Assembly: GCA_003244045.1 (NCBI GenBank)
Contig: QHBU01000174.1
Span: 1 to 32,357, forward strand
Reading direction: 5' to 3'
DNA from: Candidatus Aeolococcus gillhamiae
GTDB taxonomy: Bacteria; Chloroflexota; Dormibacteria; Aeolococcales; Aeolococcaceae
Length of the DNA: 32,357 nucleotides
The translations under genes were made by a program, and so were the position numbers. The notes under the pieces are model-generated. The model saw only the letters and a program-made list of their open reading frames with translations, did not search any database and was not told the origin of the DNA. Below, piece by piece: positions 1 to 7,848 of this stretch. The first letter of the stretch is position 1; the number at the start of each line of letters is the position of its first letter.

Positions 1-965
1 GCGCGCGACGCCGCGGCGCGTCCCGCCTCGTCGCCGTCGAAGCAGAGCACCACGCTGTCGGCGTGCCGCGACAGCACCTTGGCCTGCTCGCGCGTCAGCG
101 CGGTGCCACTGCTGGCCACGACGTTGGGCACGCCGGCGACGTGCGCCGCCATGACGTCGAAGTAGCCCTCAACGATGAGAGCGACGCGCCGGTCGTGCAT
201 CGCGGCACGCGCGAGGTCGATGCCGAAGAGCGCACTGCCCTTGTGGTACACGGAGGTTTCGGGCGAGTTCAGGTACTTCGGCACGTCGTCGCCGAGCGCA
301 CGGGCCCCGAACGCGATCACCTCGCCACGCTCCTCGCGGATCGGGAAGACGAGACGGTGGCGGAAGCGGTCACGCAGCCGGCCCCCGCGCGCGTGGTGGG
401 CCACCCCCGCATCGACGATCTCATCCGCGGTTGCGCCAGCCCGCTCCTTCAGGTAGCGCGAGAGCGCGTCCTCGCCGCCTCCACCCGCCGGCGCGAAGCC
501 GATCCCGAAGGTGCGAGCCCGGCCCTCGTCGACGCCGCGCGCGGCCAGCAGGGTTCGTCCGTCCTCCCCTGCCGGCGACGACCAGAGCACGTGCTCGAAG
601 AACGCGGCGGCGCGGGCGTTGATTTCGAGCGTGCGCTTGCGCCGCCGGGCGGCACCCCGGCGCTCTCCGCTCTGTGCCTCGGCTTCGAGCTCGACGCCGG
701 CCTTCTCGGCGAGCATCTCCAGTGCGGCCCGGAAGTCGGCGTGCTCGACCTTCTGCACGAAGGTGAACATGTCGCCTCCCTCCTGGCACCCGAAGCAGTA
801 CCACGCCTGCTTGTCCTGGCTGACGTTGAAGGAGGGGGTCTTCTCCGAGTGGAACGGACACAGCGTACGGTGGCCGCGGCCCGCGCGTTGCAGGGTGACG
901 TAGCCGCCCACCACGTCGACGATGTCGAGGCGAGCCTTGATCTCGGCGACAGCGTCCCGTGCCAT
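1..965 (-). CDS. dnaG: DNA primase, N-terminal part (cut by window edge)
   Basis: Makes the RNA primers for lagging-strand synthesis at the replication fork. About 321 residues are present; the rest lies beyond base 1. The N-terminus carries the CHC2 zinc ribbon with C36, H39, C57 and C60 in the order CPFH...CFGC, followed by the primase core. The TOPRIM domain shows the VEGYFDV motif with E266 and the FDGDEAGR motif with D310 and D312, the metal-binding acidic residues of the family. The ATG at 965 gives the usual short lead-in (MARDAVAEIKARLDIVDVV) to the zinc ribbon. A TACCAT hexamer six bases upstream suggests a leaderless mRNA. It is divergent from the secreted hydrolase gene with about 65 bases between. 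Identification is firm; only the C-terminal helicase-interaction domain is unseen. Confidence 0.96.
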   Translation of the reverse strand, partial: MARDAVAEIKARLDIVDVVGGYVTLQRAGRGHRTLCPFHSEKTPSFNVSQDKQAWYCFGCQEGGDMFTFVQKVEHADFRAALEMLAEKAGVELEAEAQSGERRGAARRRKRTLEINARAAAFFEHVLWSSPAGEDGRTLLAARGVDEGRARTFGIGFAPAGGGGEDALSRYLKERAGATADEIVDAGVAHHARGGRLRDRFRHRLVFPIREERGEVIAFGARALGDDVPKYLNSPETSVYHKGSALFGIDLARAAMHDRRVALIVEGYFDVMAAHVAGVPNVVASSGTALTREQAKVLSRHADSVVLCFDGDEAGRAAASR

Positions 966-971
966 GAGGCG

Positions 972-977
972 ATGGTA
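972..977 (-). promoter_or_regulatory. -10 hexamer TACCAT for dnaG, leaderless type
   Basis: TACCAT on the minus strand ends six bases before the dnaG ATG, so transcription would start at or next to the start codon. No convincing -35 box lies 16-18 bases upstream; that stretch is a GCCGGC-rich repeat. The same arrangement recurs elsewhere in this window, which is the main support. Confidence 0.45.
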
Positions 978-1030
978 GGCCGCCCTGCGCCGGCGCCGGC
1001 GCCGGAGGTTTCTCGAGCAGCGCAACGTTA

Positions 1031-3229
1031 ATGGAGCCGATGAGGACTCTCGAGGGAAGCCGGACCATGCTTCTTGCCGGGGCGGTGGTTGCCGCGTCGA
1101 TGGGCGCTCTCCCTGCCACCACCGCCAGGGCGGCACTGCTGAGCCCCACCTGCCCCACGCTCAACGGGTCAACCGCGTCGTCTTCGAGCACCGTCTCTCC
1201 GTCCGACGGCAACCCGTTTCTCCTTTGCCGGTACACGCTCAGCAACCGGGTGCTGAGCTTCGACGGCACTCCCCTTCGCGTCGATCTCAGCCTGCCGACG
1301 GTGCCGTACATACCGCCGGGCTCGACCACCGCAGCCAAGCCTCCGCTGGTCATCTTCCAGAGCGGCTACAGCAACGACTACTGCCAGTTCGAGTCGACGA
1401 CGCTGGCAGGCAGCACCGACGCCGGCTGTACGGACTTCATCGGAACCCCCGGGTATCACTGGAACAACGCCTGGTTCGCATCCAACGGCTACGCGGCCAT
1501 CAACTTCACCCCCCGAGGTTGGTACGAATCGTGCGGGCGAGTGTTGAGCAGCGGGTACACCTACGCAACTGACACGGCCTGCCAGGCGGCGACCTCGGGG
1601 CACACCGGCGAGAAGAGCTGGGTGCATCTGCTCGACCGCCGCTGGGAGGTGCACGACGCACAGTTCCTGGCGGGGGTGGTAGCTGATGCGGCGGCAGGAA
1701 CGCTCATCAACCCCAACCACATCGTCGCCACCGGCGACTCCGGTGGCGGCGGCCCCACCTGGGACGAGGGCCTGACGCAGGACCAGGTCGTGCTCACCAC
1801 CTCGACGGCGAATCCGAGCCTGGTCAATACCACGCCGTGGACCTCGCCACTGGGCAAGGCACTGCACCTCACGGCAGCCTTGCCGATGTACACCTGGACC
1901 GACCTGGTCGACTCGCTGCTGCCCAACGGCACGGCCACCGACGGTTTCCATGGCGCGCCGCCGGTGGCCACGTTCAATCACGACAATCCGATCGGTGTCG
2001 AGAAGGAGAGCTACGTCGCCGGTCTGTTCGCCAGGGGGGTTACCAATGTCCCATCGCAGCCGTTGGACGGCGCCCAGTACGCGTTGTTGCCGTTGCAGGA
2101 CCCGACTGCGGACCTGCCCACGTGGTTCGCGGAAATCAACGCGGGTGAACCGGCCTTCGCCGTGAACCCCGACACGCCGACCATCCTCGCCGAGGTGGGC
2201 GGTCCGCTCCGGTCGCCGTATGCCATGCCCATCCCTGCGAACAACCACAAGACGCCGTCGCTCAACACCCAGAAGCCGATCTTCGTAATGCAGGGACTCA
2301 CCGACCCGCTCTTCCCTGGCCTTCAGGCGCTGACCATGATCAATCGCCTCCAGGCCGCGCACAGCCATTACCCCGTGTGGGGCTTCTTCGGCGACATCGG
2401 TCACTCCTATGCGCAGAATCCACTTGACGTGTGGAAGCAGGCCCACAACGAAAGCAACAGCTTCCTCCAGGCGGCGTTGCAGGCCACTTCGCTCACACAG
2501 CTGAGCCAGCTCTTCACACAGCCGACGATCACAGTCGATACCACGCGCTGCCTGCCGCAGCAGACGCTGCAGAGCTATTCCGCCAACAGCTTCGGATCCA
2601 TCGCCACGACTCAGCTCACCTTCGTGGACGCGGGGGCCGCGCAGAACACGTTCAACCAGTCTGGTGGTGGCCCCGAGAGTCTCATGTCGGACCCGATCGT
2701 CACCGGCGGCAAGTGCGTGACCATGCCCTCGTCGACGACCGATTCCCATGAGGCGGTCTACAACTTTCCCGTCGCCTCACCCGCGACGCTCGTCGGCGGT
2801 CCAGTCGTCAACGTCAGCGCCACGCTGATCGGGAGCAGCGCCGAATTGGCAGCGCGCCTGTGGGACGTCGACAGCTCAGGAAATCAAACGCTGATCACGC
2901 GCAGCGTGGTCCGACTCGACCAACCCCCGGGCAATTCGACGATGCCGCTGTCGCTCCAGCTGTGGCCGAACGCATGGCAGCTGTGCACCGGCGACTCACT
3001 CAAGCTCGAGCTCACCCAGACTGACGCACCAACGTTTCGCCCGGACAACGAGCCATCTGCGATGTCCTTCAGTGGCCTGAAGCTGACCCTGCCGGCTGTG
3101 CCAGGCGCCCTGTGTTCGGCCTCTGTCGCCGTGGCCGAATCCCCTTTCGTGCCGGCGCTACCCCTGATACCCCTCGGTCTGGGCACCGTTGCCTTGCTGA
3201 AACGACGCCGCCGATCCGCGCTGCACTAA
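1031..3229 (+). CDS. Secreted alpha/beta hydrolase (CocE/X-Pro peptidase-like), C-terminally anchored
   Basis: A 732-residue exported hydrolase. Residues 1-35 form a signal peptide (basic start, hydrophobic core, cleavage near TARA-A). The catalytic domain shows the nucleophile elbow GDSGGG with S237, a likely acid D425 in GLTDPLFP, and H458 in IGHS, which is the serine-hydrolase triad order. Residues about 560-700 look like the jelly-roll beta domain that follows the catalytic domain in CocE/NonD and X-Pro dipeptidyl peptidases. The extreme C-terminus is VPALPLIPLGLG, a hydrophobic stretch and KRRRR, which looks like a membrane or sorting anchor. Substrate is unknown: an ester, amide or peptide are all possible. 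In-frame ATGs at 1043 and 1067 are alternative starts; 1031 gives the best signal peptide because it keeps the basic n-region. The next gene begins 14 bases downstream. Confidence 0.8.
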   Translation: MEPMRTLEGSRTMLLAGAVVAASMGALPATTARAALLSPTCPTLNGSTASSSSTVSPSDGNPFLLCRYTLSNRVLSFDGTPLRVDLSLPTVPYIPPGSTTAAKPPLVIFQSGYSNDYCQFESTTLAGSTDAGCTDFIGTPGYHWNNAWFASNGYAAINFTPRGWYESCGRVLSSGYTYATDTACQAATSGHTGEKSWVHLLDRRWEVHDAQFLAGVVADAAAGTLINPNHIVATGDSGGGGPTWDEGLTQDQVVLTTSTANPSLVNTTPWTSPLGKALHLTAALPMYTWTDLVDSLLPNGTATDGFHGAPPVATFNHDNPIGVEKESYVAGLFARGVTNVPSQPLDGAQYALLPLQDPTADLPTWFAEINAGEPAFAVNPDTPTILAEVGGPLRSPYAMPIPANNHKTPSLNTQKPIFVMQGLTDPLFPGLQALTMINRLQAAHSHYPVWGFFGDIGHSYAQNPLDVWKQAHNESNSFLQAALQATSLTQLSQLFTQPTITVDTTRCLPQQTLQSYSANSFGSIATTQLTFVDAGAAQNTFNQSGGGPESLMSDPIVTGGKCVTMPSSTTDSHEAVYNFPVASPATLVGGPVVNVSATLIGSSAELAARLWDVDSSGNQTLITRSVVRLDQPPGNSTMPLSLQLWPNAWQLCTGDSLKLELTQTDAPTFRPDNEPSAMSFSGLKLTLPAVPGALCSASVAVAESPFVPALPLIPLGLGTVALLKRRRRSALH

Positions 3230-3243
3230 GCTCTCAATCTCCC

Positions 3244-3834
3244 ATGAAGTTCGCGGTCCTAGGTTCCGGTCAGGTTGGCCGCTCCATCGGCGCCGGGCTG
3301 GTGCGCCACGGCCACGAGGTGCTGATGGGCAGCCGCGACCCCAATGCCGAGCACGTGGTGGCGTGGGTGGCTGAGGTCGGCACCGGTGCGCGCGCGCTGC
3401 CGTACGGCGAGGCCGCATCCGAGTGCGAGATCGCCTGTCTGGCCACCACGTGGAGCGGGACGGAGAACGCGCTGCACCTCGCCGGCGCGGCCAACCTCGT
3501 CGGCAAGATCGTCATCGACGTCACCAACCCGTTCGGGCGCGGGCCGTCAGGAGTGACCCTGGTCACCGGTCACGACGACTCCGCCGGTGAGCAGGTGCAG
3601 CGCTGGCTGCCCGACTCGCGCGTTGTCAAGACGTGGAACACGGTCAACAACCAGCACATGATCGACCCCAAGATCCCCGGGGGACCCGGCGACATGTTCC
3701 TCTGCGGCAACAACGCCGCCGCCAAGCAGACTGTGTCAGACCTGGTCCGCGAGTGCGGCTGGCCACCGCTCGACGTCGGTGGCATAGAGGCCGCACGCAT
3801 GCTCGAGTCACGGGCGTTGTTGTGGGTCACCTAG
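3244..3834 (+). CDS. NADP-binding F420-type reductase-like protein, ended early by TAG
   Basis: A Rossmann-fold protein of the NADPH-dependent F420 reductase / NPD family. It begins MKFAVLGSGQVG with the dinucleotide-binding GxGxxG, followed by ATTWSGTENAL, VIDVTNPF and GIEAARMLES segments typical of the family. It is 196 residues up to a TAG at 3832. Past that codon the same frame continues with AISQQRSDHAFKLLRR until TGA at 3901-3903. HAFKLLR is the characteristic C-terminal motif of this family, so the native protein should be about 219 residues. The TAG is therefore a nonsense mutation, a sequence error or a suppressed codon. Start: ATG 3244 sits directly before the first beta strand; the longer frame upstream overlaps the preceding gene. 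TAAGCT lies 11 bases upstream. The true substrate is not evident. Confidence 0.82.
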   Translation: MKFAVLGSGQVGRSIGAGLVRHGHEVLMGSRDPNAEHVVAWVAEVGTGARALPYGEAASECEIACLATTWSGTENALHLAGAANLVGKIVIDVTNPFGRGPSGVTLVTGHDDSAGEQVQRWLPDSRVVKTWNTVNNQHMIDPKIPGGPGDMFLCGNNAAAKQTVSDLVRECGWPPLDVGGIEAARMLESRALLWVT

Positions 3835-3865
3835 GCGATCAGCCAGCAGCGCTCCGACCACGCGT

Positions 3866-5290
3866 TCAAGCTGCTGCGCCGCCAGCCTCCTCCGGCGGGA
3901 TGATGTGCCGGACGGTGGCCAGCGCGATCAGGCCACCGGCGGTGAGCATGCCGGCGCCGATGCGCATCGTTGAGGTGAATCCGTCGTTGAGCGACACTCC
4001 CGCGAGGTGTGTCGACGCCGACGCGAGCCCGGCGAGCGCGGGCACGACGGCGATCGCGAGCAACCCACCGATCCGCGCCACGGCATTGTTGATCGCCGAC
4101 CCCACCCCGAAGTGGTGCTGGTCCACCGATGCCATCACCGCCGCCGTGAGCGGTGCGACCACGAACGTGAGACCGACGCCGAACACGACGACGCCGGGGA
4201 GCACGGAGGTCCAGTAGCTGTCGCCGTGGCGCACGCCGGCGAGGACCAGCAAGCCGGCGGCGGCGATGATCGGCCCCACCGTCATCGGCAGGCGTGGCCC
4301 GATGCGCTGGGCGAGCGCGCCCGAGCGGGACGAGAACGCGATCAGCAGGAGACCGGCCGGGAGGAACGCGGTTCCCGCGGCCAGCGCTGAGTAATGCAGG
4401 TCCTGCTGGAGGTGCAGCACGAGGAGGAATGTGATCACCGACAGCGCGGCGTACACGGCGAACGTGGTCAGGTTGGCGCCGCTGAACTGTCGTGACGAGA
4501 AGATGTCCAGCGGGACCATCGGCGTGTGCACGCGCAGCTCGACGAACGGGAACGCCAGCAGGAGGAGTGCGCCGACGACACCGGCGACCAGCGTCGGTGC
4601 CGACCAACCGTTGCTGGGCCCGTCGATGAGCGCGTACACGACGCCGGCGAGACCCACGGACACAACCGCCGCCCCGACATAGTCGGGCCGCCCGACCGCA
4701 CCGTCGTCGCGCGTCTCGGGGACGTGGCGCAGAGCGATCCAGATGGCGACGGCGGCCAGCGGCACATTGATGAAGAAGATGGCCCGCCAGGAGACCGAGT
4801 CGATGAGCCAGCCGCCGACGAACGGGCCCACCACAACGCTGACGCCGCTTAGACCGGACCACAGGCCGACGGCTCGGGCGCGGTCGTGGGGGACGAAGCA
4901 CGCGGAGATGATCGCCAGGCTGCCGGGTACCAGCAGCGCGCCGCCGACGCCCTGCAGCGCGCGGGCCACGATGAGCACAAGCGTGTCCGGCGCCCCCCCG
5001 CAGATGACCGATGCAGCGGTGAAGGAGGCCAGGCCGAACACGAAGACGCGGCGGCGTCCGAAACGGTCGCCCAGCGCGCCACCGAGGATGATCAACGCGC
5101 CAAGGGTGAGCATGTACGCGTCGGTGATCCACTGCAGGTCGCTCAGCCCAGTGTGCAGGTCGCGCGCGATGGTCGGGAGCGCCACGTTGACCACGGTGGA
5201 GTCGAGGAAGGCGACACCGGAGCCGAGCACGGCTGTAGCAAGGATCCAGCGCCCCGCGGTGCTGGAGTAGCGCACCCCCGCCGCACGCAC
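3866..5290 (-). CDS. DHA2-family MFS multidrug-type exporter, 14 membrane helices
   Basis: A proton-driven major facilitator of the EmrB/QacA (DHA2) group, about 474 residues. It has the opening signature FLDSTVVNVALPTIARDL, the loop 2-3 motif GALGDRFGRRRVF, motif C-like GLSGVSVVVGPFVGGWLI and SWRAIFFINVPL, all diagnostic for this family, and enough hydrophobic segments for 14 helices. The frame is open for another 120 codons upstream, but that part lies inside the preceding gene and has no membrane-protein character. The start is therefore placed at GTG 5290, just after that gene's stop at 5304; GTG 5275 is equally possible. Probably co-transcribed with the HTH/coiled-coil gene. The C-terminal codons lie antisense to the read-through tail of the reductase-like gene. 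Substrate cannot be told from sequence. Confidence 0.88.
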   Translation of the reverse strand: MRAAGVRYSSTAGRWILATAVLGSGVAFLDSTVVNVALPTIARDLHTGLSDLQWITDAYMLTLGALIILGGALGDRFGRRRVFVFGLASFTAASVICGGAPDTLVLIVARALQGVGGALLVPGSLAIISACFVPHDRARAVGLWSGLSGVSVVVGPFVGGWLIDSVSWRAIFFINVPLAAVAIWIALRHVPETRDDGAVGRPDYVGAAVVSVGLAGVVYALIDGPSNGWSAPTLVAGVVGALLLLAFPFVELRVHTPMVPLDIFSSRQFSGANLTTFAVYAALSVITFLLVLHLQQDLHYSALAAGTAFLPAGLLLIAFSSRSGALAQRIGPRLPMTVGPIIAAAGLLVLAGVRHGDSYWTSVLPGVVVFGVGLTFVVAPLTAAVMASVDQHHFGVGSAINNAVARIGGLLAIAVVPALAGLASASTHLAGVSLNDGFTSTMRIGAGMLTAGGLIALATVRHIIPPEEAGGAAA

Positions 5291-5303
5291 GGGGGTCGCA
5301 ACG

Positions 5304-6467
5304 TCAGTCGTCGCGACTCCAGAACCAGCGGCGGCGGCGTGACGCCGCCGGGGCCGCCGCCCGCTCCGCCTCGTCGGCGGCCCGGCGGGTCTCGGCGATG
5401 TCGCGCTCACGGTCGGCGAGCTCGCGCTCCTTGCCGGCGAGGATGCGGTCCTTCTCAGCCTGGGCGGCCGCGTGCTCGGCACGGGCGGTGTGGAGCTCCA
5501 TCTGCAGCTGCTTGACCATGTTCTGACGGGCAACGAGCTCCGCCTGGAACCGCTGCCGCTGCTCGGTGTAGATGCGCTGCTCGAGGGTGCGCTCCCAGCG
5601 GTCGAGCAGGCCGGCGACGAGCTCGCGGGCGTCCAGCGACATCGACGCAAGGTCGCCGCGCGGCCCCGGCGCGGCGGCGTCCACCAGGCTCACCGTGGGC
5701 TCGCGAGTGGGCGGCGGGACGGCCAGCTCGGCCACGGCGGTGTCCTGGTCGGCACCGAGGTCGTCCTCATGCAGGCCGGAGGGAGCGATGGCCGGCATCC
5801 CGTCCTCGGCATCGTCGGCATCGTGGTCGAGCGCCGGTGGAAGGTATTGGTCGTCCTCCTCCATGGCGACCACGACGGTGTCGACATGGTCGACTTCAGC
5901 GGAGGGTGCGACCTCAGCGTCCTCCACGACGTCCGCGGCCGCCTCGTCGGACGTCTGGCTGACGTCGCCGCTCTCCTGGGTCAGCCACACCGGTGGCTGC
6001 TGTGGCTCGCGAGGACGAACCGACCACGGGGGTGACCGATCGGCGTCCGGCTGCCAGGGAAGCGCGTCGGCCTCCTCCTCAGCAGTAGGGCCGCTCACGC
6101 CTGTGGCGCCGTTCTGCCGTCCGGGCACCGGCGCCGGCCCGCTGTCGAACGCCGAGAAGATGGCGCTTTCCACACTCGGCTCGGTCGGCCCGCTCGGCTC
6201 GCTCGGCTCGAAGGCGGTGCTGAGGGTTTCCTCCTCCGTTGTCTGAGCCTCGTCCTGGATGGCGGCGGAGCGCAGGCCGCGATCGTCGAGCTCGATCCCG
6301 AGGTCACCGAGCCGCAGCGCGTAGTGGAGGCCATCGGCGCGCTCCACGCGGCGGGCGGGAATGTCCCCCGCCTCCACCCGATGGAGCAGCACCGAGAGCG
6401 GCAATCCGAGGCGCTCGGCGACCTCCTCGACAAGGAGGTAGGGCTCGTCGCTGATGTGTTCGCTCAA
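5304..6467 (-). CDS. MerR/excisionase-like HTH protein with acidic linker and coiled coil
   Basis: A 387-residue protein of unknown role with three parts. Residues about 8-55 (LLVEEVAERLGLPLSVLLHRVEAGDIPARRV) resemble a MerR/excisionase-type helix-turn-helix, so it may bind DNA. Residues about 70-255 are acidic, rich in E, P, S and D, and probably disordered. Residues about 265-370 form a long charged coiled coil with many A, E, R and Q residues, ending in RRRRWFWSRDD. The shape recalls DivIVA-like or partition-accessory scaffolds, but no family can be named. The start is TTG 6467, which begins right before the HTH and overlaps the TGA of a 25-codon mini-ORF (TTGA). It belongs to the minus-strand run with the 88-aa protein upstream and the exporter downstream. 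Confidence 0.75.
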   Translation of the reverse strand: MSEHISDEPYLLVEEVAERLGLPLSVLLHRVEAGDIPARRVERADGLHYALRLGDLGIELDDRGLRSAAIQDEAQTTEEETLSTAFEPSEPSGPTEPSVESAIFSAFDSGPAPVPGRQNGATGVSGPTAEEEADALPWQPDADRSPPWSVRPREPQQPPVWLTQESGDVSQTSDEAAADVVEDAEVAPSAEVDHVDTVVVAMEEDDQYLPPALDHDADDAEDGMPAIAPSGLHEDDLGADQDTAVAELAVPPPTREPTVSLVDAAAPGPRGDLASMSLDARELVAGLLDRWERTLEQRIYTEQRQRFQAELVARQNMVKQLQMELHTARAEHAAAQAEKDRILAGKERELADRERDIAETRRAADEAERAAAPAASRRRRWFWSRDD

Positions 6468-6541
6468 CTCGACGGGACCACCAGACGGACCTGCGGAACG
6501 TGCACAGAGTAGGTCATCACCAGGAGCTGGGGCGGGGTCAT
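6464..6541 (-). CDS. 25-codon mini-ORF coupling two genes (putative)
   Basis: ATG 6541 overlaps the TGA of the 88-aa gene (TGATG). The frame runs 25 codons (MTPPQLLVMTYSVHVPQ...) and its TGA overlaps the TTG start of the HTH/coiled-coil gene (TTGA). The peptide has no recognisable domain. It could be a coupling device that carries ribosomes between the two genes, or chance. The double stop-start overlap is the only evidence. Confidence 0.25.
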   Translation of the reverse strand: MTPPQLLVMTYSVHVPQVRLVVPSS

Positions 6542-6807
6542 CACCGTCCGATCACCTCGACGGAGTAGCGCGAGTTGTCGGTGAGAAGGGTGATGGCGCC
6601 GACGTTGTCGGTGATCACTGCGCGGATCGGCGAGGTCATGAAGACGTCGGGGGCGTCGTCATGCTCGGCCACGCTGCGGCGCACGCTGTACGGCATCCCC
6701 GGCGTGGGCGATTGCAGCTCGTCGCCCTCGACCACGTGGCCGTCGTCGAGCATCACCGGGCGGCCATCCCGGGTGGACACCTTGCGAACGCGAACGTGCT
6801 CAGCCAC
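6541..6807 (-). CDS. Conserved-looking 88-residue protein, function unknown
   Basis: A short soluble protein (VRVRKVSTRDGRPVMLDDG...SRYSVEVIGR) with alternating hydrophobic residues that suggest a small beta-rich fold. No signal peptide, membrane segment or metal motif is visible, and I do not recognise the family. The start is GTG 6807: TATCCT lies seven bases upstream at 6815-6820, so the transcript is probably leaderless. Its stop overlaps the ATG of a mini-ORF leading into the HTH/coiled-coil gene, so the two are likely translated together. Confidence 0.6.
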   Translation of the reverse strand: MAEHVRVRKVSTRDGRPVMLDDGHVVEGDELQSPTPGMPYSVRRSVAEHDDAPDVFMTSPIRAVITDNVGAITLLTDNSRYSVEVIGR

Positions 6808-6814
6808 GCCAGTG

Positions 6815-6820
6815 AGGATA
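6815..6820 (-). promoter_or_regulatory. -10 hexamer TATCCT for the 88-aa gene
   Basis: TATCCT on the minus strand ends seven bases before the GTG at 6807. It matches the leaderless arrangement seen at other genes here. No -35 box was recognised. Confidence 0.4.
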
Positions 6821-6830
6821 GCCGTCTGAG

Positions 6831-7382
6831 TCAGCGGCCCTGACGGCGCGGAGTGGTGCCCGAGCGCCGCGACCGGCTCTTCGGCTTGGCCCAGCCTGAG
6901 GAACGCTTGGCGCCCGTGGAGCGCTTGGCACCGCCCGGACCCCGGCTCGCAGCCGCTGAAGCGCTGCTCTTGGGGCCGGCCCGGCCGGCGCCCGGACCGC
7001 TGCGCCCGCCTGGTCCCGACGCCCGAGTCCCGGTGCGCGGCGGCTTGCCGGCGATGCTGCGCGCCGTTCGCCCGGGCGTCGCTGAGCGGCCACGCTCCCG
7101 AGCCCAGAGCTTGTCGATCTCCGCCGCGAGACGGTGCACCTCGGCGCGCAGCTCGATGACCTCGTGCCGGAGCCCGGTGGTGGATTCGACCCTGTGGTCC
7201 GGCGCAGGCCGGAAGGGTCGCGGTGTGTCCATCGCGAACCCGGCGTCGGACACCTCCGGGAGCAACCGCGGTGCCCGGGGGGCCCGAGGGGACCGCGGTG
7301 CGCGCGGGCGCACGGCGCCTTTGCGGTCGGAACGGCCGGGTTTGTTGCCGCCCGTCTTCCTCCCACCCCGTGGTGCAGGCAT
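6831..7382 (-). CDS. Basic, low-complexity protein with short coiled coil
   Basis: A 183-residue protein. Residues 1-45 are strongly basic (K, R, P, G), residues about 75-105 form a short amphipathic helix or coiled coil (HEVIELRAEVHRLAAEIDKL), and the C-terminal 80 residues are low-complexity R, K, S, G, A and P. This is the composition of a disordered nucleic-acid-binding protein, perhaps nucleoid- or RNA-associated, but no family is recognised. The start is ATG 7382, preceded by a good Shine-Dalgarno sequence (AGGAGA, about seven bases before). TACCAT at 7414-7419 gives a plausible -10 with a leader of about 25 bases. The upstream open extension lacks protein-like composition and overlaps the neighbouring gene antisense to no purpose, so it is not used. 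Confidence 0.62.
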   Translation of the reverse strand: MPAPRGGRKTGGNKPGRSDRKGAVRPRAPRSPRAPRAPRLLPEVSDAGFAMDTPRPFRPAPDHRVESTTGLRHEVIELRAEVHRLAAEIDKLWARERGRSATPGRTARSIAGKPPRTGTRASGPGGRSGPGAGRAGPKSSASAAASRGPGGAKRSTGAKRSSGWAKPKSRSRRSGTTPRRQGR

Positions 7383-7503
7383 GTGGTTGCTCTCCTGGTG
7401 CTGTGGAGAGGTGATGGTATCCGATGGCGGGGTGAGCACCCGGCTGCCGGCGACAGTGTTGCTGCCACTATTGGCATGAACCGGCTCGCCTTCACAGCGG
7501 GCG

Positions 7504-7815
7504 TCAGCCGATCCGGCGGACCATGTAGTCGCGATGCAGCGGCCACGCATAGCTGGCTCGCTGGGCGGGCAGCGCGAGCACCCGCGACCGCGGCACCCAC
7601 CAGCCACTGCGCAGCACGAGGGCCTCGGCCCGCGCCGGTCGGCTGCCGACACGAGAGCCGGCGGCGCTGGGGGCCCGAAGCCGTAGTGCGATGACAACGC
7701 CGACCAGCCCCAGGTCAACGATCGCCATCAGGGTGAACCACCCCCACGGCAGGTGGGTGGTCAGTGGGCTCCCACCGGCGGCTCCGAGAGCAGCGATCGT
7801 TCCAATCAGTGGCAT
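7504..7815 (-). CDS. Small membrane protein with two predicted helices
   Basis: 103 residues. The N-terminus holds a short hydrophobic stretch (LIGTIAALGAAGG) and a stronger transmembrane helix (WFTLMAIVDLGLVGVVIAL). A cytoplasmic basic tail containing SGWWVPRSRV follows. Function unknown. Start ATG 7815 is preceded eight bases upstream by TACAGT (7824-7829), consistent with a leaderless transcript. It lies between the GNAT gene and the basic protein. Confidence 0.6.
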   Translation of the reverse strand: MPLIGTIAALGAAGGSPLTTHLPWGWFTLMAIVDLGLVGVVIALRLRAPSAAGSRVGSRPARAEALVLRSGWWVPRSRVLALPAQRASYAWPLHRDYMVRRIG

Positions 7816-7823
7816 CGCTGCGA

Positions 7824-7829
7824 ACTGTA
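7824..7829 (-). promoter_or_regulatory. -10 hexamer TACAGT for the small membrane protein
   Basis: TACAGT on the minus strand ends eight bases before ATG 7815. Same spacing class as the other leaderless candidates. No -35 seen. Confidence 0.4.
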
Positions 7830-7848
7830 AGGGCGTCCGGGAGGCGCG

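Noticed and set aside
1169-2749. 526-codon minus-strand frame opposite the secreted hydrolase
   Set aside because: Antisense shadow of a gene with a full catalytic triad, signal peptide and anchor; no recognisable domain.
6800-7600. Alternative 266-codon minus frame over the basic protein
   Set aside because: The other frame has the Shine-Dalgarno-supported ATG at 7382 and a coherent coiled coil; this one starts inside the upstream membrane gene.
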